Below, piece after piece: positions 50,126-58,132 of a DNA stretch of 64,000 nucleotides. The notes below the pieces were generated by a model, which had not been told where the DNA came from, ran no database searches, and saw only the letters and a list, made by a program, of their open reading frames with translations. How positions within the stretch are numbered: position 1 is the stretch's first letter; every line of letters starts with the position of its first letter. Location of the stretch: NCBI RefSeq assembly GCF_005780165.1, contig NZ_VAUV01000021.1:1-64000 (forward strand). The letters run 5' to 3'. The stretch comes from Phragmitibacter flavus. GTDB taxonomy: Bacteria; Verrucomicrobiota; Verrucomicrobiia; Verrucomicrobiales; Verrucomicrobiaceae. The position numbers and the translations under genes are program-made.

Positions 50126-52357
50126 ATGGCACGTAAATCTTTGGCAAACGGGACGGGCTTGTCTGACTCGGTCAGTCAGACGGTGGTTTTGCCGGTGATT
50201 TTTGGGGTGGGGCTGTTGCTGGCTCTCGGCTATGGATGGTTTGGTGACCGGGGCTGGCTGGCGTGGATGGATCGTCAATTTTTGGACGAGTTTCATCGAC
50301 GGGGGGTGAAGGCGGTGGAGCGTGAGGATGTGGTGATCTTGGGGATTGATGATGCGAGTTTTAAACTGGACGGGCTGTGGCCGGAGGAGATTGAGGAGTC
50401 GGTGGCGTTGAAGGCGATGCAGAGACCGTGGCCGTGGTCGAGGGTGGTATGGGCGGAGTTGCTGGAGCGGATGTTTGCGGCAGGGGTGAAGGTGGTGTTT
50501 TTGGATGTGACATTTAAGGGGCCATCGCTGGACCCGGCTGAGGATGAGCGGTTGCGGGAGGTGTTGCAGAAACATGCGGGGAAGGTGGTGTTGGGAATGA
50601 ATTTTGAGGGATCGTCGGCGTCATTGTCGGCAGGAAGCAGGATCAGGCTGACGGGGCCGCCGGAGTCGATCTGGGAAAGTGGTGAGGGCCGCTGGGATGG
50701 GCCGGTCCATCTGAATTTTTGGGCCGAAGGGGAGGTGGTGCGGAAGGTGTCGTTGCTGGCGACGTTGGAGGAAGCGGAGTTGAAGGATTATTTGGGAGCA
50801 GTGGGAGATTATGGCGGCATGTCGGTGGAGGAGGCGGAGAAGGTCGGTGACGAGCTTGAGGTGGAGATGGCAAGGGTGAATCCGCAGGATGGGATTCCTT
50901 CGGTGGCGATGTGGGTGGCAAACAAGGTCGGTGCCGGGGGTGCGGAACTGGAGTTGAGGGAGCCGCGGTTTCGGTTTGCCGATGCGGGGGCCTATCCGCC
51001 GGTGTCCATTCACGAAGTGTTTGTGGAGAGTTTGTGGGAGTCGAATTTTGGATCGGGTGAGGCATTTCGTGACAAGGTGGTGTTTGTCGGGGCGACGGCG
51101 TCGGTGATGCAGGATTTTCATTCCACGCCGGTGGGAAGGATGGCGGGGGTGCAGTTGCATGCGCATGCACTGGCGGCGGTGATGGATCGGAATTTTTTGA
51201 AGGAGGCTCCGCGTTGGTGGCCATTGGCGGGCGTTGGGATGGGGATGTTGCTCTCGTGGGCTTTGGTGACATTGATCAGGCAGCCGGTGGTGTGTTTGCT
51301 GGTGTTGTGGGGGGTGAGCGTGGCGCTGCTGGTGGGGGCGTGGTGGGCGTTTGATGGGTTGTCGATGGAAGTGAGTCCGCTGCCGGGTGGGTTGGCGCTG
51401 AACCTTTGCGGTCTGGCAGGGTTGTCGGGAAATTACCTGACACAGATGCGCGAGAAGAAGAAGTTACGAAGGTTTCTGGAGCGATACACGTCGCCAGAGT
51501 TTGTGAAGGAGATGATGTCGGACAGGGAAGGTCTCTACACGATGCTCGGTGGTGCGGAGCGGACGGTGACGGTGTTGTTTTCTGACGTGCGGGGGTTTAC
51601 CAGCATGGCGGAGGAGATGAGTCCGGCGGACATGGTGAAGCAGTTGAACGAGTATCTCAGCAGCATGGTGGAGCAGGTGATTCGGCATCGTGGGTTGGTG
51701 GACAAGTTCATTGGGGACGCGGTGATGGCGTTGTGGGGAAGCACCCGGTTGTTGCAGGCCGAGGGAGGTCGCAGGGAGGATGCGCGTCAGTCGGTGGAGT
51801 CAGCGTTGGCGATGCGGGCGGCGTTGACGAGGTTGAATGAGCAATGGCGGAAGCGGGGCATTGCGGAGTTCAAGATTGGGATGGGGATTCACCAGGGCAA
51901 TGTGGTGGTGGGCAACATTGGATCCGCAGCTCCGTATGAGAAGATGGATTTGACGGTGATCGGCGACAGCGTGAATCTGGCCTCGCGGCTGGAGGGGGTG
52001 ACCAAGGAATATGGGGTGGATCTGGTGATCAGCGGGACGGTATGGGAGTTGGTGAAGGACGAGTATTTGTGTCGTTCGGCGGACCTCGTGAGGGTGAAAG
52101 GCAAGGTATTGCCGGTGGAGGTTTTTACGGTGATCGGTCCGATGGTGACAGCGAGGCCGCCGGGATTGAAGGATTATGAAAAGGGGATCGTGAGTTATCG
52201 AGAAGGGAAGTTTGTTGAGGCGCTGGAATGGTTTGGAAAGGCGCGTGAGGCGGGCCTGGATGATGTGTTGACGTCGACTTATATTTCGCGGTGCGAGGCG
52301 CTGATGGCATCGCCGCCGGAGAAGTGGGATGGGGTTTTTGTGATGACGAAGAAGTAG
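50126..52357 (+). CDS. CHASE2-domain class III adenylate/guanylate cyclase
   Basis: A 743-residue membrane protein. One helix near 18-40 is followed by an extracytoplasmic CHASE2 sensor (about 50-330, DDASFKLDGLWPEEIEESVA, GKVVLGMNFEG, FVGATASVMQDFHSTPVG). Three helices (about 350-420) precede a class III cyclase domain with metal aspartates D487 (LFSDVRGFTSMAEEMSP) and D531 (DKFIGDAVMALWGS), then MGIHQGNVVVGNIGS and TVIGDSVNLASRLEG. The C-terminus has a TPR-like repeat (YEKGIVSYREGKFVEALEWF). It should turn a periplasmic signal into cAMP or cGMP; the nucleotide is not certain. It is divergent from the barrel gene, with a 222-base gap holding a small dyad, GTTGA and TCAAC at 50043-50063. Confidence 0.93.
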   Translation: MARKSLANGTGLSDSVSQTVVLPVIFGVGLLLALGYGWFGDRGWLAWMDRQFLDEFHRRGVKAVEREDVVILGIDDASFKLDGLWPEEIEESVALKAMQRPWPWSRVVWAELLERMFAAGVKVVFLDVTFKGPSLDPAEDERLREVLQKHAGKVVLGMNFEGSSASLSAGSRIRLTGPPESIWESGEGRWDGPVHLNFWAEGEVVRKVSLLATLEEAELKDYLGAVGDYGGMSVEEAEKVGDELEVEMARVNPQDGIPSVAMWVANKVGAGGAELELREPRFRFADAGAYPPVSIHEVFVESLWESNFGSGEAFRDKVVFVGATASVMQDFHSTPVGRMAGVQLHAHALAAVMDRNFLKEAPRWWPLAGVGMGMLLSWALVTLIRQPVVCLLVLWGVSVALLVGAWWAFDGLSMEVSPLPGGLALNLCGLAGLSGNYLTQMREKKKLRRFLERYTSPEFVKEMMSDREGLYTMLGGAERTVTVLFSDVRGFTSMAEEMSPADMVKQLNEYLSSMVEQVIRHRGLVDKFIGDAVMALWGSTRLLQAEGGRREDARQSVESALAMRAALTRLNEQWRKRGIAEFKIGMGIHQGNVVVGNIGSAAPYEKMDLTVIGDSVNLASRLEGVTKEYGVDLVISGTVWELVKDEYLCRSADLVRVKGKVLPVEVFTVIGPMVTARPPGLKDYEKGIVSYREGKFVEALEWFGKAREAGLDDVLTSTYISRCEALMASPPEKWDGVFVMTKK

Positions 52358-52439
52358 GGCGGAATCGCATGGAGCCTTCACGCAATTTTCACGCTTTCCT
52401 GCTTGTTTTGTGGGGCGTGGGCTGGGATGCTTGATTCGC

Positions 52440-53264
52440 ATGAAAATTTTCTCCTTCCTGGTGGCGCTTGCTAGCGTTTTTTCGCTTTCAAGCTGTGTGG
52501 AACTCGGTTCGCTGATCACGGTGAACAAAGATGGCAGCGGCACGATTGAAGAAACAGTGCTGTTGAGTGCTCAGTTGAAGGCGATGGTGGCTTCGATGCC
52601 GCCGGGTGCGGGGGATGGCGCGGGTGCGGCGGGGAATCCTGCGGCGGCGTTGAGCGGTCTGGTGCCTGATAAAAAGAAGGCGGATGAGAATGCCTTAAAG
52701 TATGGCGAAGGGGTGACGGTGAAGAGCGTGGATGAAGTGACCCTGCCGGATGGCCGGGGCGGGGCGAAAGTGACTTATGATTTTGCTGACATCACCAAAG
52801 TAAAATATCATCCGGGCAAGGAGGAGGCCGAGAAGGAGGGGGTGGAGCAAGAGCCGGTGACTTTTGGGTTTTCTGGCGGCGAACTGACCATCAACATTCC
52901 TCAAGGCAAGACGGGTGAGACCATTGAGAAGCTGGATGAGGAGCAATTGAAGAAGGCGCAGGAGATTGATCCGGCGCAGATGGCGATGATGAAACCGATG
53001 TTCGCGGGCATGCGCATGTCGTTTGCGGTGAAGGCGGCTTCAGGGATTGCCAGCACGGATGCGGCGCATCTGGACGGCGATACGGTGACCATCATGGACA
53101 TGCAGGTGGACAAACTTTTTGACAACCCGGAGAGCTTCAAAAAGTTCGCGGCGATGATGGAAGAGCAGTCGGAGCCAGATCCGAAAAAGCTGGCGGAGCA
53201 GTTCCGTGGGGTTGAAGGCATCAAGGTTGAGGAGAAAGAAATAATCTCAATCAAGCTGAAGTAA
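52440..53264 (+). CDS. Putative lipoprotein of unknown family
   Basis: 274 residues from the ATG at 52440-52442. The signal peptide ends in a lipobox (FSLSSC), so the mature protein should be lipid-anchored on Cys20. A domain of about 250 residues follows, with GSLITVNKDGSGTIEETVLL, GVTVKSVDEVTLPDGRGGAK and VTYDFADITKVKYHPGKE, and a helical middle part (GETIEKLDEEQLKKAQEIDP). I recognise no named family. A clear terminator follows at 53277-53321. Confidence 0.82.
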   Translation: MKIFSFLVALASVFSLSSCVELGSLITVNKDGSGTIEETVLLSAQLKAMVASMPPGAGDGAGAAGNPAAALSGLVPDKKKADENALKYGEGVTVKSVDEVTLPDGRGGAKVTYDFADITKVKYHPGKEEAEKEGVEQEPVTFGFSGGELTINIPQGKTGETIEKLDEEQLKKAQEIDPAQMAMMKPMFAGMRMSFAVKAASGIASTDAAHLDGDTVTIMDMQVDKLFDNPESFKKFAAMMEEQSEPDPKKLAEQFRGVEGIKVEEKEIISIKLK

Positions 53265-53276
53265 TTTGAAATCCAT

Positions 53277-53321
53277 GCCGGTGAATGGTCGGTGTTTGAA
53301 CGGGCCTTCACCGGCGTTTTT
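53277..53321 (+). terminator. Rho-independent terminator after the lipoprotein gene
   Basis: The arms GCCGGTGAA (53277-53285) and TTCACCGGC (53307-53315) form a perfect nine-base-pair stem with a 21-base loop, followed by GTTTTTG. It begins 12 bases after the lipoprotein stop and ends before the cobalamin adenosyltransferase gene. This is the clearest intrinsic terminator I could find in the window. Confidence 0.85.
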
Positions 53322-53347
53322 GTATCTGGATTAAATGGATAAAAATT

Positions 53348-53905
53348 ATGTCAATAAGCACTCGAAAAGGCGATGAAGGGGAGACGGATTTGCTGTTTGG
53401 CTGCCGGGTGAAGAAGGATTATCCGCGTATCGAAGTGGTGGGGGCGGTCGATGAGTTGAATGCAGCACTGGGGTTGTTGCGGGTGTCGGCGAAATTTGAG
53501 ATGAGTCAGCGTGAGGTGCCAAAGTTTCAGGAGACGTTGATTACCTTGATGGGCGAACTGGCGACGCCGGTGGGATCGGAACACCGGTATGAGGAACGCT
53601 TCGGCGGGAGTGTGAATGCGGACATGGTGAAGCATCTGGACGACTTGGTGGCCGAACTGGAGGCGATGGGAGCGCTGAAGATCAAGGGTTGGGCGCTGCC
53701 GGGGGCGGCGGGGGTGATGTCGGGGGCTTACGCGGACTTGGCGCGCACGGTGTGTCGTCGCGCCGAGCGGGCGGTGGTGGGGCTTGAGGGAACGGAAGAG
53801 GCGGTGCCGAACGGTGAGATCGTGAAGTATTTGAATCGCCTGTCCGATGTGCTGTGGTTGCTGGCGCGGATGGAGGAGAAAGGCGGGGGAGAGGAATCAT
53901 CGTGA
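53348..53905 (+). CDS. Cob(I)alamin adenosyltransferase (PduO/MMAB type)
   Basis: A 185-residue cytosolic enzyme that transfers adenosine from ATP to reduced cobalamin, making adenosylcobalamin. The ATP motif STRKGDEGETDLLFG is at the N-terminus, VGAVDELNAALGLLR follows, and the catalytic Arg region ARTVCRRAERAVVGLE and LNRLSDVLWLLARMEE are near the end. The overall pattern is PduO/MMAB rather than CobA. A small downstream gene starts on its stop codon. No cobalamin-dependent enzyme is in the window. Confidence 0.94.
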   Translation: MSISTRKGDEGETDLLFGCRVKKDYPRIEVVGAVDELNAALGLLRVSAKFEMSQREVPKFQETLITLMGELATPVGSEHRYEERFGGSVNADMVKHLDDLVAELEAMGALKIKGWALPGAAGVMSGAYADLARTVCRRAERAVVGLEGTEEAVPNGEIVKYLNRLSDVLWLLARMEEKGGGEESS

Positions 53906-54120
53906 AGGTGCTGGCGCAGGAACTGGGGTTGTTCATGCTTGGAGAAAAGAGCGACGGAGAGCTGTTGCTGGAGGTGGAGTGCGGGACAACGGCGGTGTTT
54001 ACGGTGGCAGTGAAGTTGAACGATGAGGAACGGCTAGGGTATGAGTCGGGTGGGGTGGACTTCATCAAGCCACTGGCCTGGAAGGTCCATGATCGACCGG
54101 ATGACTATTTGCGGCGGTAG
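53902..54120 (+). CDS. Small protein of unknown function coupled to the adenosyltransferase
   Basis: A GTG at 53902 overlaps the adenosyltransferase stop (GTGA) and gives 72 residues: VKVLAQELGLFMLGEKSDGE, then LLLEVECGTTAVFTVAVKLN and HDRPDDYLRR. It looks like a compact beta-rich fold; I cannot name a family. Translational coupling and sensible codon use support it as a real gene. Confidence 0.6.
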   Translation: MKVLAQELGLFMLGEKSDGELLLEVECGTTAVFTVAVKLNDEERLGYESGGVDFIKPLAWKVHDRPDDYLRR

Positions 54121-54303
54121 GTTTATCGTCATCCTCACTCTGCGTCTGCGCGGCATCGAGTTTTGTGATTTAGCCGCACAAAGGGAATCTTTGATCACCT
54201 AATGAGCTGGCGTAGCCCACCAACCAACCCATAAAAATTGCCAGTTTCACGAATGAGCATGGCATGGAGGCATCGATCAATGATCCATCCGGCGAGGATC
54301 TCC

Positions 54304-54504
54304 GTCCCAACGGGACGACTCATAAAAGCCCGGCACAGGGTGCCGGGTTGCGGTCGAGGATCGGGTAGCGTCCTGCATGGACGCTTCATGCGGAGTGCGT
54401 GTGCCGACCCGTGTGCGCATGAGCCGTCCATTCAGGACGCTCACCCTAATGACTCCCTTACCCGGCACCCTGTGCCGGGCTAATATGAATTGTCCCGTTG
54501 GGAC
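54304..54504. repeat. REPIN-like palindromic element, about 201 bp
   Basis: The outer arms GTCCCAACGGGAC (54304-54316) and GTCCCGTTGGGAC (54492-54504) are reverse complements. The inner arms 54327-54348 and 54460-54481 match perfectly over 22 bases, each itself containing CCCGGCAC-AGG-GTGCCGGG. The centre has further small hairpins (AGCGTCC-TGCAT-GGACGCT at 54367-54385). The 434-base gap 54121-54554 holds only this element. Nested paired hairpins of this kind resemble REPINs moved by a RAYT transposase encoded elsewhere. Confidence 0.8.
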
Positions 54505-54554
54505 ATAAAAAGCAATATCAGCGCACCCCGTCCGCATATCCAGGGAGTCGTTTG

Positions 54555-55361
54555 TTATTGGGCGGTCCGTTTTTGTTTTGCGGGAAGGAGGGATTTGACG
54601 AGGTCGGCCAGCGCACACCACAACCAGGCGAAACCGAACAGGCCGACAACCCAGGTGGCATAGGTGAATTGTTGACGGGCGAGCTGGCTTGGGCGTTTGC
54701 CCCAGACGATGACCGGCGCACGGGGAGCACTTTGAAGTTGGTGGCGGGATTCGGCTTTGAGGATGGCACCTTCGGATGGGCGGGGGTTTTCACGAGTGGG
54801 GCGAATGATGGTTCCGTGGTTGAGAGGTTGCTGCCAGCTGGACGGGGCGATGAGGTCGCCGTGGACAACCCAGGCGGGGACGGGTTGGTCACGGGTCCAA
54901 CGGGATTCAGCAAGAGGGGCAATGATCGAGTTATGATGGATGGTGCCGCCTTGCCGGGTGCGGGTCGTGAACGAGTGCATGGAAGCGTATTGGGTGTGGA
55001 TGATGACGTCGGTGAGTTCGGCAAACTCCGCGTCGGGATGATGCTGAACTTGGTGGATGGAAACGTGGTGCAGGTGTTCGCCGAAGAGGGCGGATCGCTG
55101 ATGGCGCATGCCTTGTCCAGTGACAAAGGCGGCACCCAGACAGCCGAGGCCGAGGAGGAACATGGGTGCGCCGTGGCGTTCGAGGGCTCCGGTGGACCAG
55201 AGCATACAGACGCCTCCGACGACACCGGTGATGAGATAACCGAAGCCGCCGAGAAACCCGATGGACATGGCTCCGACGGATTGCGTGACGAGGATGACCA
55301 GGAGGCCGAGAAGCAGCTGGTGATGCCAGCGATGGAGGCCGGGTTTGGGGACGAGTCGCAT
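54555..55361 (-). CDS. Integral membrane protein of unknown function
   Basis: A 268-residue protein with three N-terminal hydrophobic segments (LLLGLLVILVTQSVGAMSIG, GGFGYLITGVVGGVCMLWST, GAPMFLLGLGCLGAAFVTGQ), a soluble centre rich in His and Gln (SALFGEHLHHVSIHQVQHHP, then VVHGDLIAPSSWQQPLNHGT), and a fourth helix near the end (TYATWVVGLFGFAWLWCALA). No family is recognised. It lies 30 bases downstream of the SH3-like protein gene on the same strand, so the two may work together. Confidence 0.72.
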   Translation of the reverse strand: MRLVPKPGLHRWHHQLLLGLLVILVTQSVGAMSIGFLGGFGYLITGVVGGVCMLWSTGALERHGAPMFLLGLGCLGAAFVTGQGMRHQRSALFGEHLHHVSIHQVQHHPDAEFAELTDVIIHTQYASMHSFTTRTRQGGTIHHNSIIAPLAESRWTRDQPVPAWVVHGDLIAPSSWQQPLNHGTIIRPTRENPRPSEGAILKAESRHQLQSAPRAPVIVWGKRPSQLARQQFTYATWVVGLFGFAWLWCALADLVKSLLPAKQKRTAQ

Positions 55362-55391
55362 GAAAGCGTAGCGATTGGATCGATAGATGCC

Positions 55392-56162
55392 TCAACCGGC
55401 CCATGGGAGGGTGGCGAATTCACTTTGAAGGTGTCGGCCCTGGACCCAACCGGTGAAGCCGCTTTCGGTTTGGATGAGATACCATTCATTGTCGAAGCTG
55501 ACATGTTCGCGTTCGCTGGTGCGCGAGGCGGGGTCCCATAAAAGAATTTTGAACTGCGATCCCTGACGGGTGTTGGCGAGGATCTTTTTGGCGTTGCGTG
55601 TCTGGTAGACGGGGAAGGTTTTGATGACGGTGCCCTGGACGTCAATGGTGTAGAACTCCTGGGGGATGTGAGTGAGTTGAAGGTCTTGGGTGAAGACATG
55701 TTTTTCAGTTTTGTTCCAGAAACCCATCCAGTTTTTGGAGATGAGGGTGCCGTTGCCTGGAATGAGAAGTTCCCCGTGCGCTTCGATGAAACCGATTTTG
55801 GTGAGTTTGCCGTCAATTTGGGCAAAGAGAACGCTGGAGGTGAAGTCGCCTTCCTGAACGGCGGAAACCACAAGGACTTCGCGCGGGTTTTCACCCGAAA
55901 CGCGGTGGGAAGTCAGGGTGATTTCGTGGGACTGGGAATCCGTAAATGTTTGGTCGAGCGGGATGGAGTCTTTACCTGTGGTCAGCAGGGTTTGCGATTG
56001 ATCAGGTGAAGATTTGAGTTGGTAGGACTGCGGTTGGCCGTTGCCGCTGAGATCGGCACGGATAGGCGGAGGAAGGGATGGGGCTTGATCCTGAGCGTGT
56101 GCGGAGCAATGCGAGATGAAGGTGGCGAGGAGAATCAACCAAATGGCCAGTGTTGCGTTCAT
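55392..56162 (-). CDS. Exported protein with C-terminal SH3-like domain
   Basis: 256 residues with a signal peptide (MNATLAIWLILLATFISHCS, cleavage after AHAQ). The first part has repeated beta strands (LSGNGQPQSYQLKSSPDQSQ). The C-terminal 85 residues look like a bacterial SH3 domain: VYQTRNAKKILANTRQGSQF, then EWYLIQTESGFTGWVQGRHL. SH3-like domains often bind cell wall; no catalytic domain accompanies it. The membrane protein gene follows 30 bases later. Confidence 0.76.
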   Translation of the reverse strand: MNATLAIWLILLATFISHCSAHAQDQAPSLPPPIRADLSGNGQPQSYQLKSSPDQSQTLLTTGKDSIPLDQTFTDSQSHEITLTSHRVSGENPREVLVVSAVQEGDFTSSVLFAQIDGKLTKIGFIEAHGELLIPGNGTLISKNWMGFWNKTEKHVFTQDLQLTHIPQEFYTIDVQGTVIKTFPVYQTRNAKKILANTRQGSQFKILLWDPASRTSEREHVSFDNEWYLIQTESGFTGWVQGRHLQSEFATLPWAG

Positions 56163-56359
56163 GCGGCAAATATGGTTTGGGGGATCGATGGCGCAACTGC
56201 AAGCTGGACTTTCGACTTGCGGGTTTGAAGGCCTTAGGATTCACGGGCGGGCATATATCCGGCAATGTCTTTGGCTCGTGGAGCACACAGGCATTTTCCT
56301 GGTAAGGTGGCTAATGACAACAGATTGACATCGCGTCATTTTGTGGGCATGGTATTCAC

Positions 56360-56620
56360 ATGATTCGCACGCAGATTCAATTGCCGGACGAAGTTTTTGA
56401 TCGAGCTAAAAAAGTTTGTGAAGCTCGGGAAATTTCTCTCGCTGAGCTTGCCCGGCGTGGTCTGGAATACATTCTCAATGTCTATTCGGCCCCCGAAGAC
56501 AGCCTGACGGATTGGCAGCCACCCAAACCTCGCCGCCTTGGTTGGAAAGGGCTAAGCGATGAGGAGCTCAAAGCCGAGGCTCAAATGACCATCACCGAGT
56601 TGACATTGAAGCGCCGCTAA
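56360..56620 (+). CDS. Ribbon-helix-helix antitoxin (VapB-like)
   Basis: 86 residues beginning MIRTQIQLPDEVFDRAKKVC with an RHH-type DNA-binding core (about 1-40, EISLAELARRGLEYIL) and a flexible toxin-binding tail (WQPPKPRRLGWKGLSDEELK). The PIN-domain toxin starts five bases after its stop. It should neutralise the toxin and repress the operon. The gene sits in a short unremarkable promoter gap. Confidence 0.85.
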   Translation: MIRTQIQLPDEVFDRAKKVCEAREISLAELARRGLEYILNVYSAPEDSLTDWQPPKPRRLGWKGLSDEELKAEAQMTITELTLKRR

Positions 56621-56625
56621 ACCTC

Positions 56626-57072
56626 ATGCTTTCCATCGACACCAACATTCTTCTGCATGCCCTCAACGAAGATTCGCCGAGTCACGAAGCTGCCTATGCG
56701 TGGATCATTTCGATTCAGCGGGAGGAGAATGTGGCGATCTCTGAGTTCATCCTTGCAGAGCTTTACGGCTTGCTTCGCAATCCTGCTGTTTCAAAACATC
56801 CGCTGAATGGTGAAGATGCGGTTGCGGTCATTCAGACTTACCGTCATCATCCTCTTTGGCGTCTGATCGGTTTCCCTAGCGAAACTCGCTCTCTACATGA
56901 TGACCTCTGGAAACACGCCAAATCAAAGTCATTTGCTTTTCGCCGACTATACGATGCGCGTTGCGCACTGACCATGATTGCCCAGGGTGTGACGGAGTTT
57001 GCGACGGCGAATGTTAAAGATTTCCAAAACCTTGGGTTTCAAAGAGTCTGGAATCCGTTAATCAGCGAATGA
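56626..57072 (+). CDS. vapC: PIN-domain toxin (VapC-like)
   Basis: A 148-residue PIN-domain ribonuclease. The acidic cluster is visible as D5 (LSIDTNILLHAL), E40/E45 (ISEFILAELYGLL), D110 (RRLYDARCALTM) and D132 (TANVKDFQNLGF). Length matches VapC toxins, which cleave tRNA or rRNA. The pairing with the RHH gene five bases upstream is the standard toxin-antitoxin order. Its RNA target is unknown. Confidence 0.88.
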   Translation: MLSIDTNILLHALNEDSPSHEAAYAWIISIQREENVAISEFILAELYGLLRNPAVSKHPLNGEDAVAVIQTYRHHPLWRLIGFPSETRSLHDDLWKHAKSKSFAFRRLYDARCALTMIAQGVTEFATANVKDFQNLGFQRVWNPLISE

Positions 57073-57137
57073 AGTTGGCCGCTATTTTTCCTCTGTGCGA
57101 GAATGTCCAACAGAGCAGAAGATTCATATTGGGAGCA

Positions 57138-57395
57138 TCACATGCCGAATTCGGATACGGTTGCGTCGTCGTCTAGTTCATTCGCAAGACGATTGAAGTC
57201 GCCAATGCTCAATTCAGAAGGGAATGGGGCAGTGAAGTTAGGGGTGACTGCGTGTCGGGCAATTCCCGGTGCTGCCGCAAGCAGTGAGCGGAGAAAGCTT
57301 TGATTGAGAACCTCATTGAAGGAAAAGCCCGACCGCATCATTTCTTCACGCAGAAGAACCATCGTATCCGGGTCAAGGGTGACGGTCATTCTCAT
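57138..57395 (-). CDS. Orphan antitoxin-like RHH protein
   Basis: 85 residues starting MRMTVTLDPDTMVLLREEMM with an RHH-like core and the tail IGDFNRLANELDDDATVSEF, typical of type II antitoxins. It runs opposite to the VapBC pair with 65 bases between the stops. No toxin gene follows it, so either the partner is lost or it acts elsewhere. Both this gene and the VapBC pair lie in a low-GC patch within a G-rich neighbourhood. Confidence 0.72.
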   Translation of the reverse strand: MRMTVTLDPDTMVLLREEMMRSGFSFNEVLNQSFLRSLLAAAPGIARHAVTPNFTAPFPSELSIGDFNRLANELDDDATVSEFGM

Positions 57396-57454
57396 GCAGG
57401 CATCTTGACATGAGTTGAATCACCGTCAAGGCAGCCTCGGATTCGTGGGTGCCG

Positions 57455-57997
57455 CTAGAACAGATCAGGATGATGTTGGGGACAGATGCAGCGCCAATGG
57501 TCGATGGGGGGATCGAGGTGGGGGAGTGCTTGGGCGAATGGGGAGAGATGGGCTTCGAGGCGGGTGGCTTTGGTGAAGTCGGAGGGGGTGACGAAGGGTT
57601 GTTCGTTGAGGGTAATGCGGAGGGTGTTGGGGCCGCACCAGATGAAAACTTTTTCGCCGTGGAGGGTGGTCCACTTGGGTTGTTCGATCCACTGGGTGTT
57701 GGGAATCAGGGAGGGGAAGGTCTTTTGATATTCGTCGATGCGATAGGAGACTCCGGGCTGGGGTTGGGGCGGGGGTTTAGACGTGGGGTGATGAATAACG
57801 GGGATTTGCAGCAGTTGGAGTTTTTGGAGGAGTTCGTCGGGGTCCTGATAGGGAAAGACGGCGAGGAGTTCGTCGGTGTCGTTGGCGTGCCCTCCGATGG
57901 CGCGGACGTAGCGAAAGATGGTGAGCGGAGCGCAGTGCTGGCGGAGTTCGTCGGGGGTGAAGACTTCGAACAGGTAACGCTGCTGGGCTTGGGGCAC
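57455..57997 (-). CDS. Conserved-looking protein of unknown function
   Basis: 180 residues with no signal peptide. It begins MPQAQQRYLFEVFTPDELRQ and continues with FRYVRAIGGHANDTDELLAV, a Pro/Gln linker (TSKPPPQPQPGVSYRIDEYQ), and a beta-rich C-terminal half (KVFIWCGPNTLRITLNEQPF). I recognise no family. Codon use matches the neighbouring large genes, which supports it as real. It is monocistronic by spacing. Confidence 0.66.
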   Translation of the reverse strand: MPQAQQRYLFEVFTPDELRQHCAPLTIFRYVRAIGGHANDTDELLAVFPYQDPDELLQKLQLLQIPVIHHPTSKPPPQPQPGVSYRIDEYQKTFPSLIPNTQWIEQPKWTTLHGEKVFIWCGPNTLRITLNEQPFVTPSDFTKATRLEAHLSPFAQALPHLDPPIDHWRCICPQHHPDLF

Positions 57998-58059
57998 GGG
58001 TTGGGAGGCGGTGGAGATTTATCGCGAGTGGGGGAGCGTAGAGAGAAATATTTGGGACG

Positions 58060-58126
58060 CCACGGAGGGCATGCCTACCGTGGTTTTTGATGGCCGATGG
58101 CCAATGAAAGGCTCGGGACGAGCCTT
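58060..58126. repeat. Variant two-hairpin element near the DUF1552 stop
   Basis: Hairpin one uses the arms CCACGG (58060-58065) and CCGTGG (58078-58083) around AGGGCATGCCTA and is followed by TTTTT. A GATGGCC repeat follows, then hairpin two AAGGCTCG-GGA-CGAGCCTT (58108-58126). It ends six bases before the stop codon of the minus-strand DUF1552 gene. The layout is like the elements at 44.2 and 62.2 kb, but the sequence differs. Confidence 0.6.
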
Positions 58127-58132
58127 CTACCT

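Noticed and set aside
54518-55894. A 458-residue minus-strand frame across two genes
   Set aside because: It is Ser/Pro/Thr-rich and overlaps two frames that each have sensible membrane or signal-peptide features.
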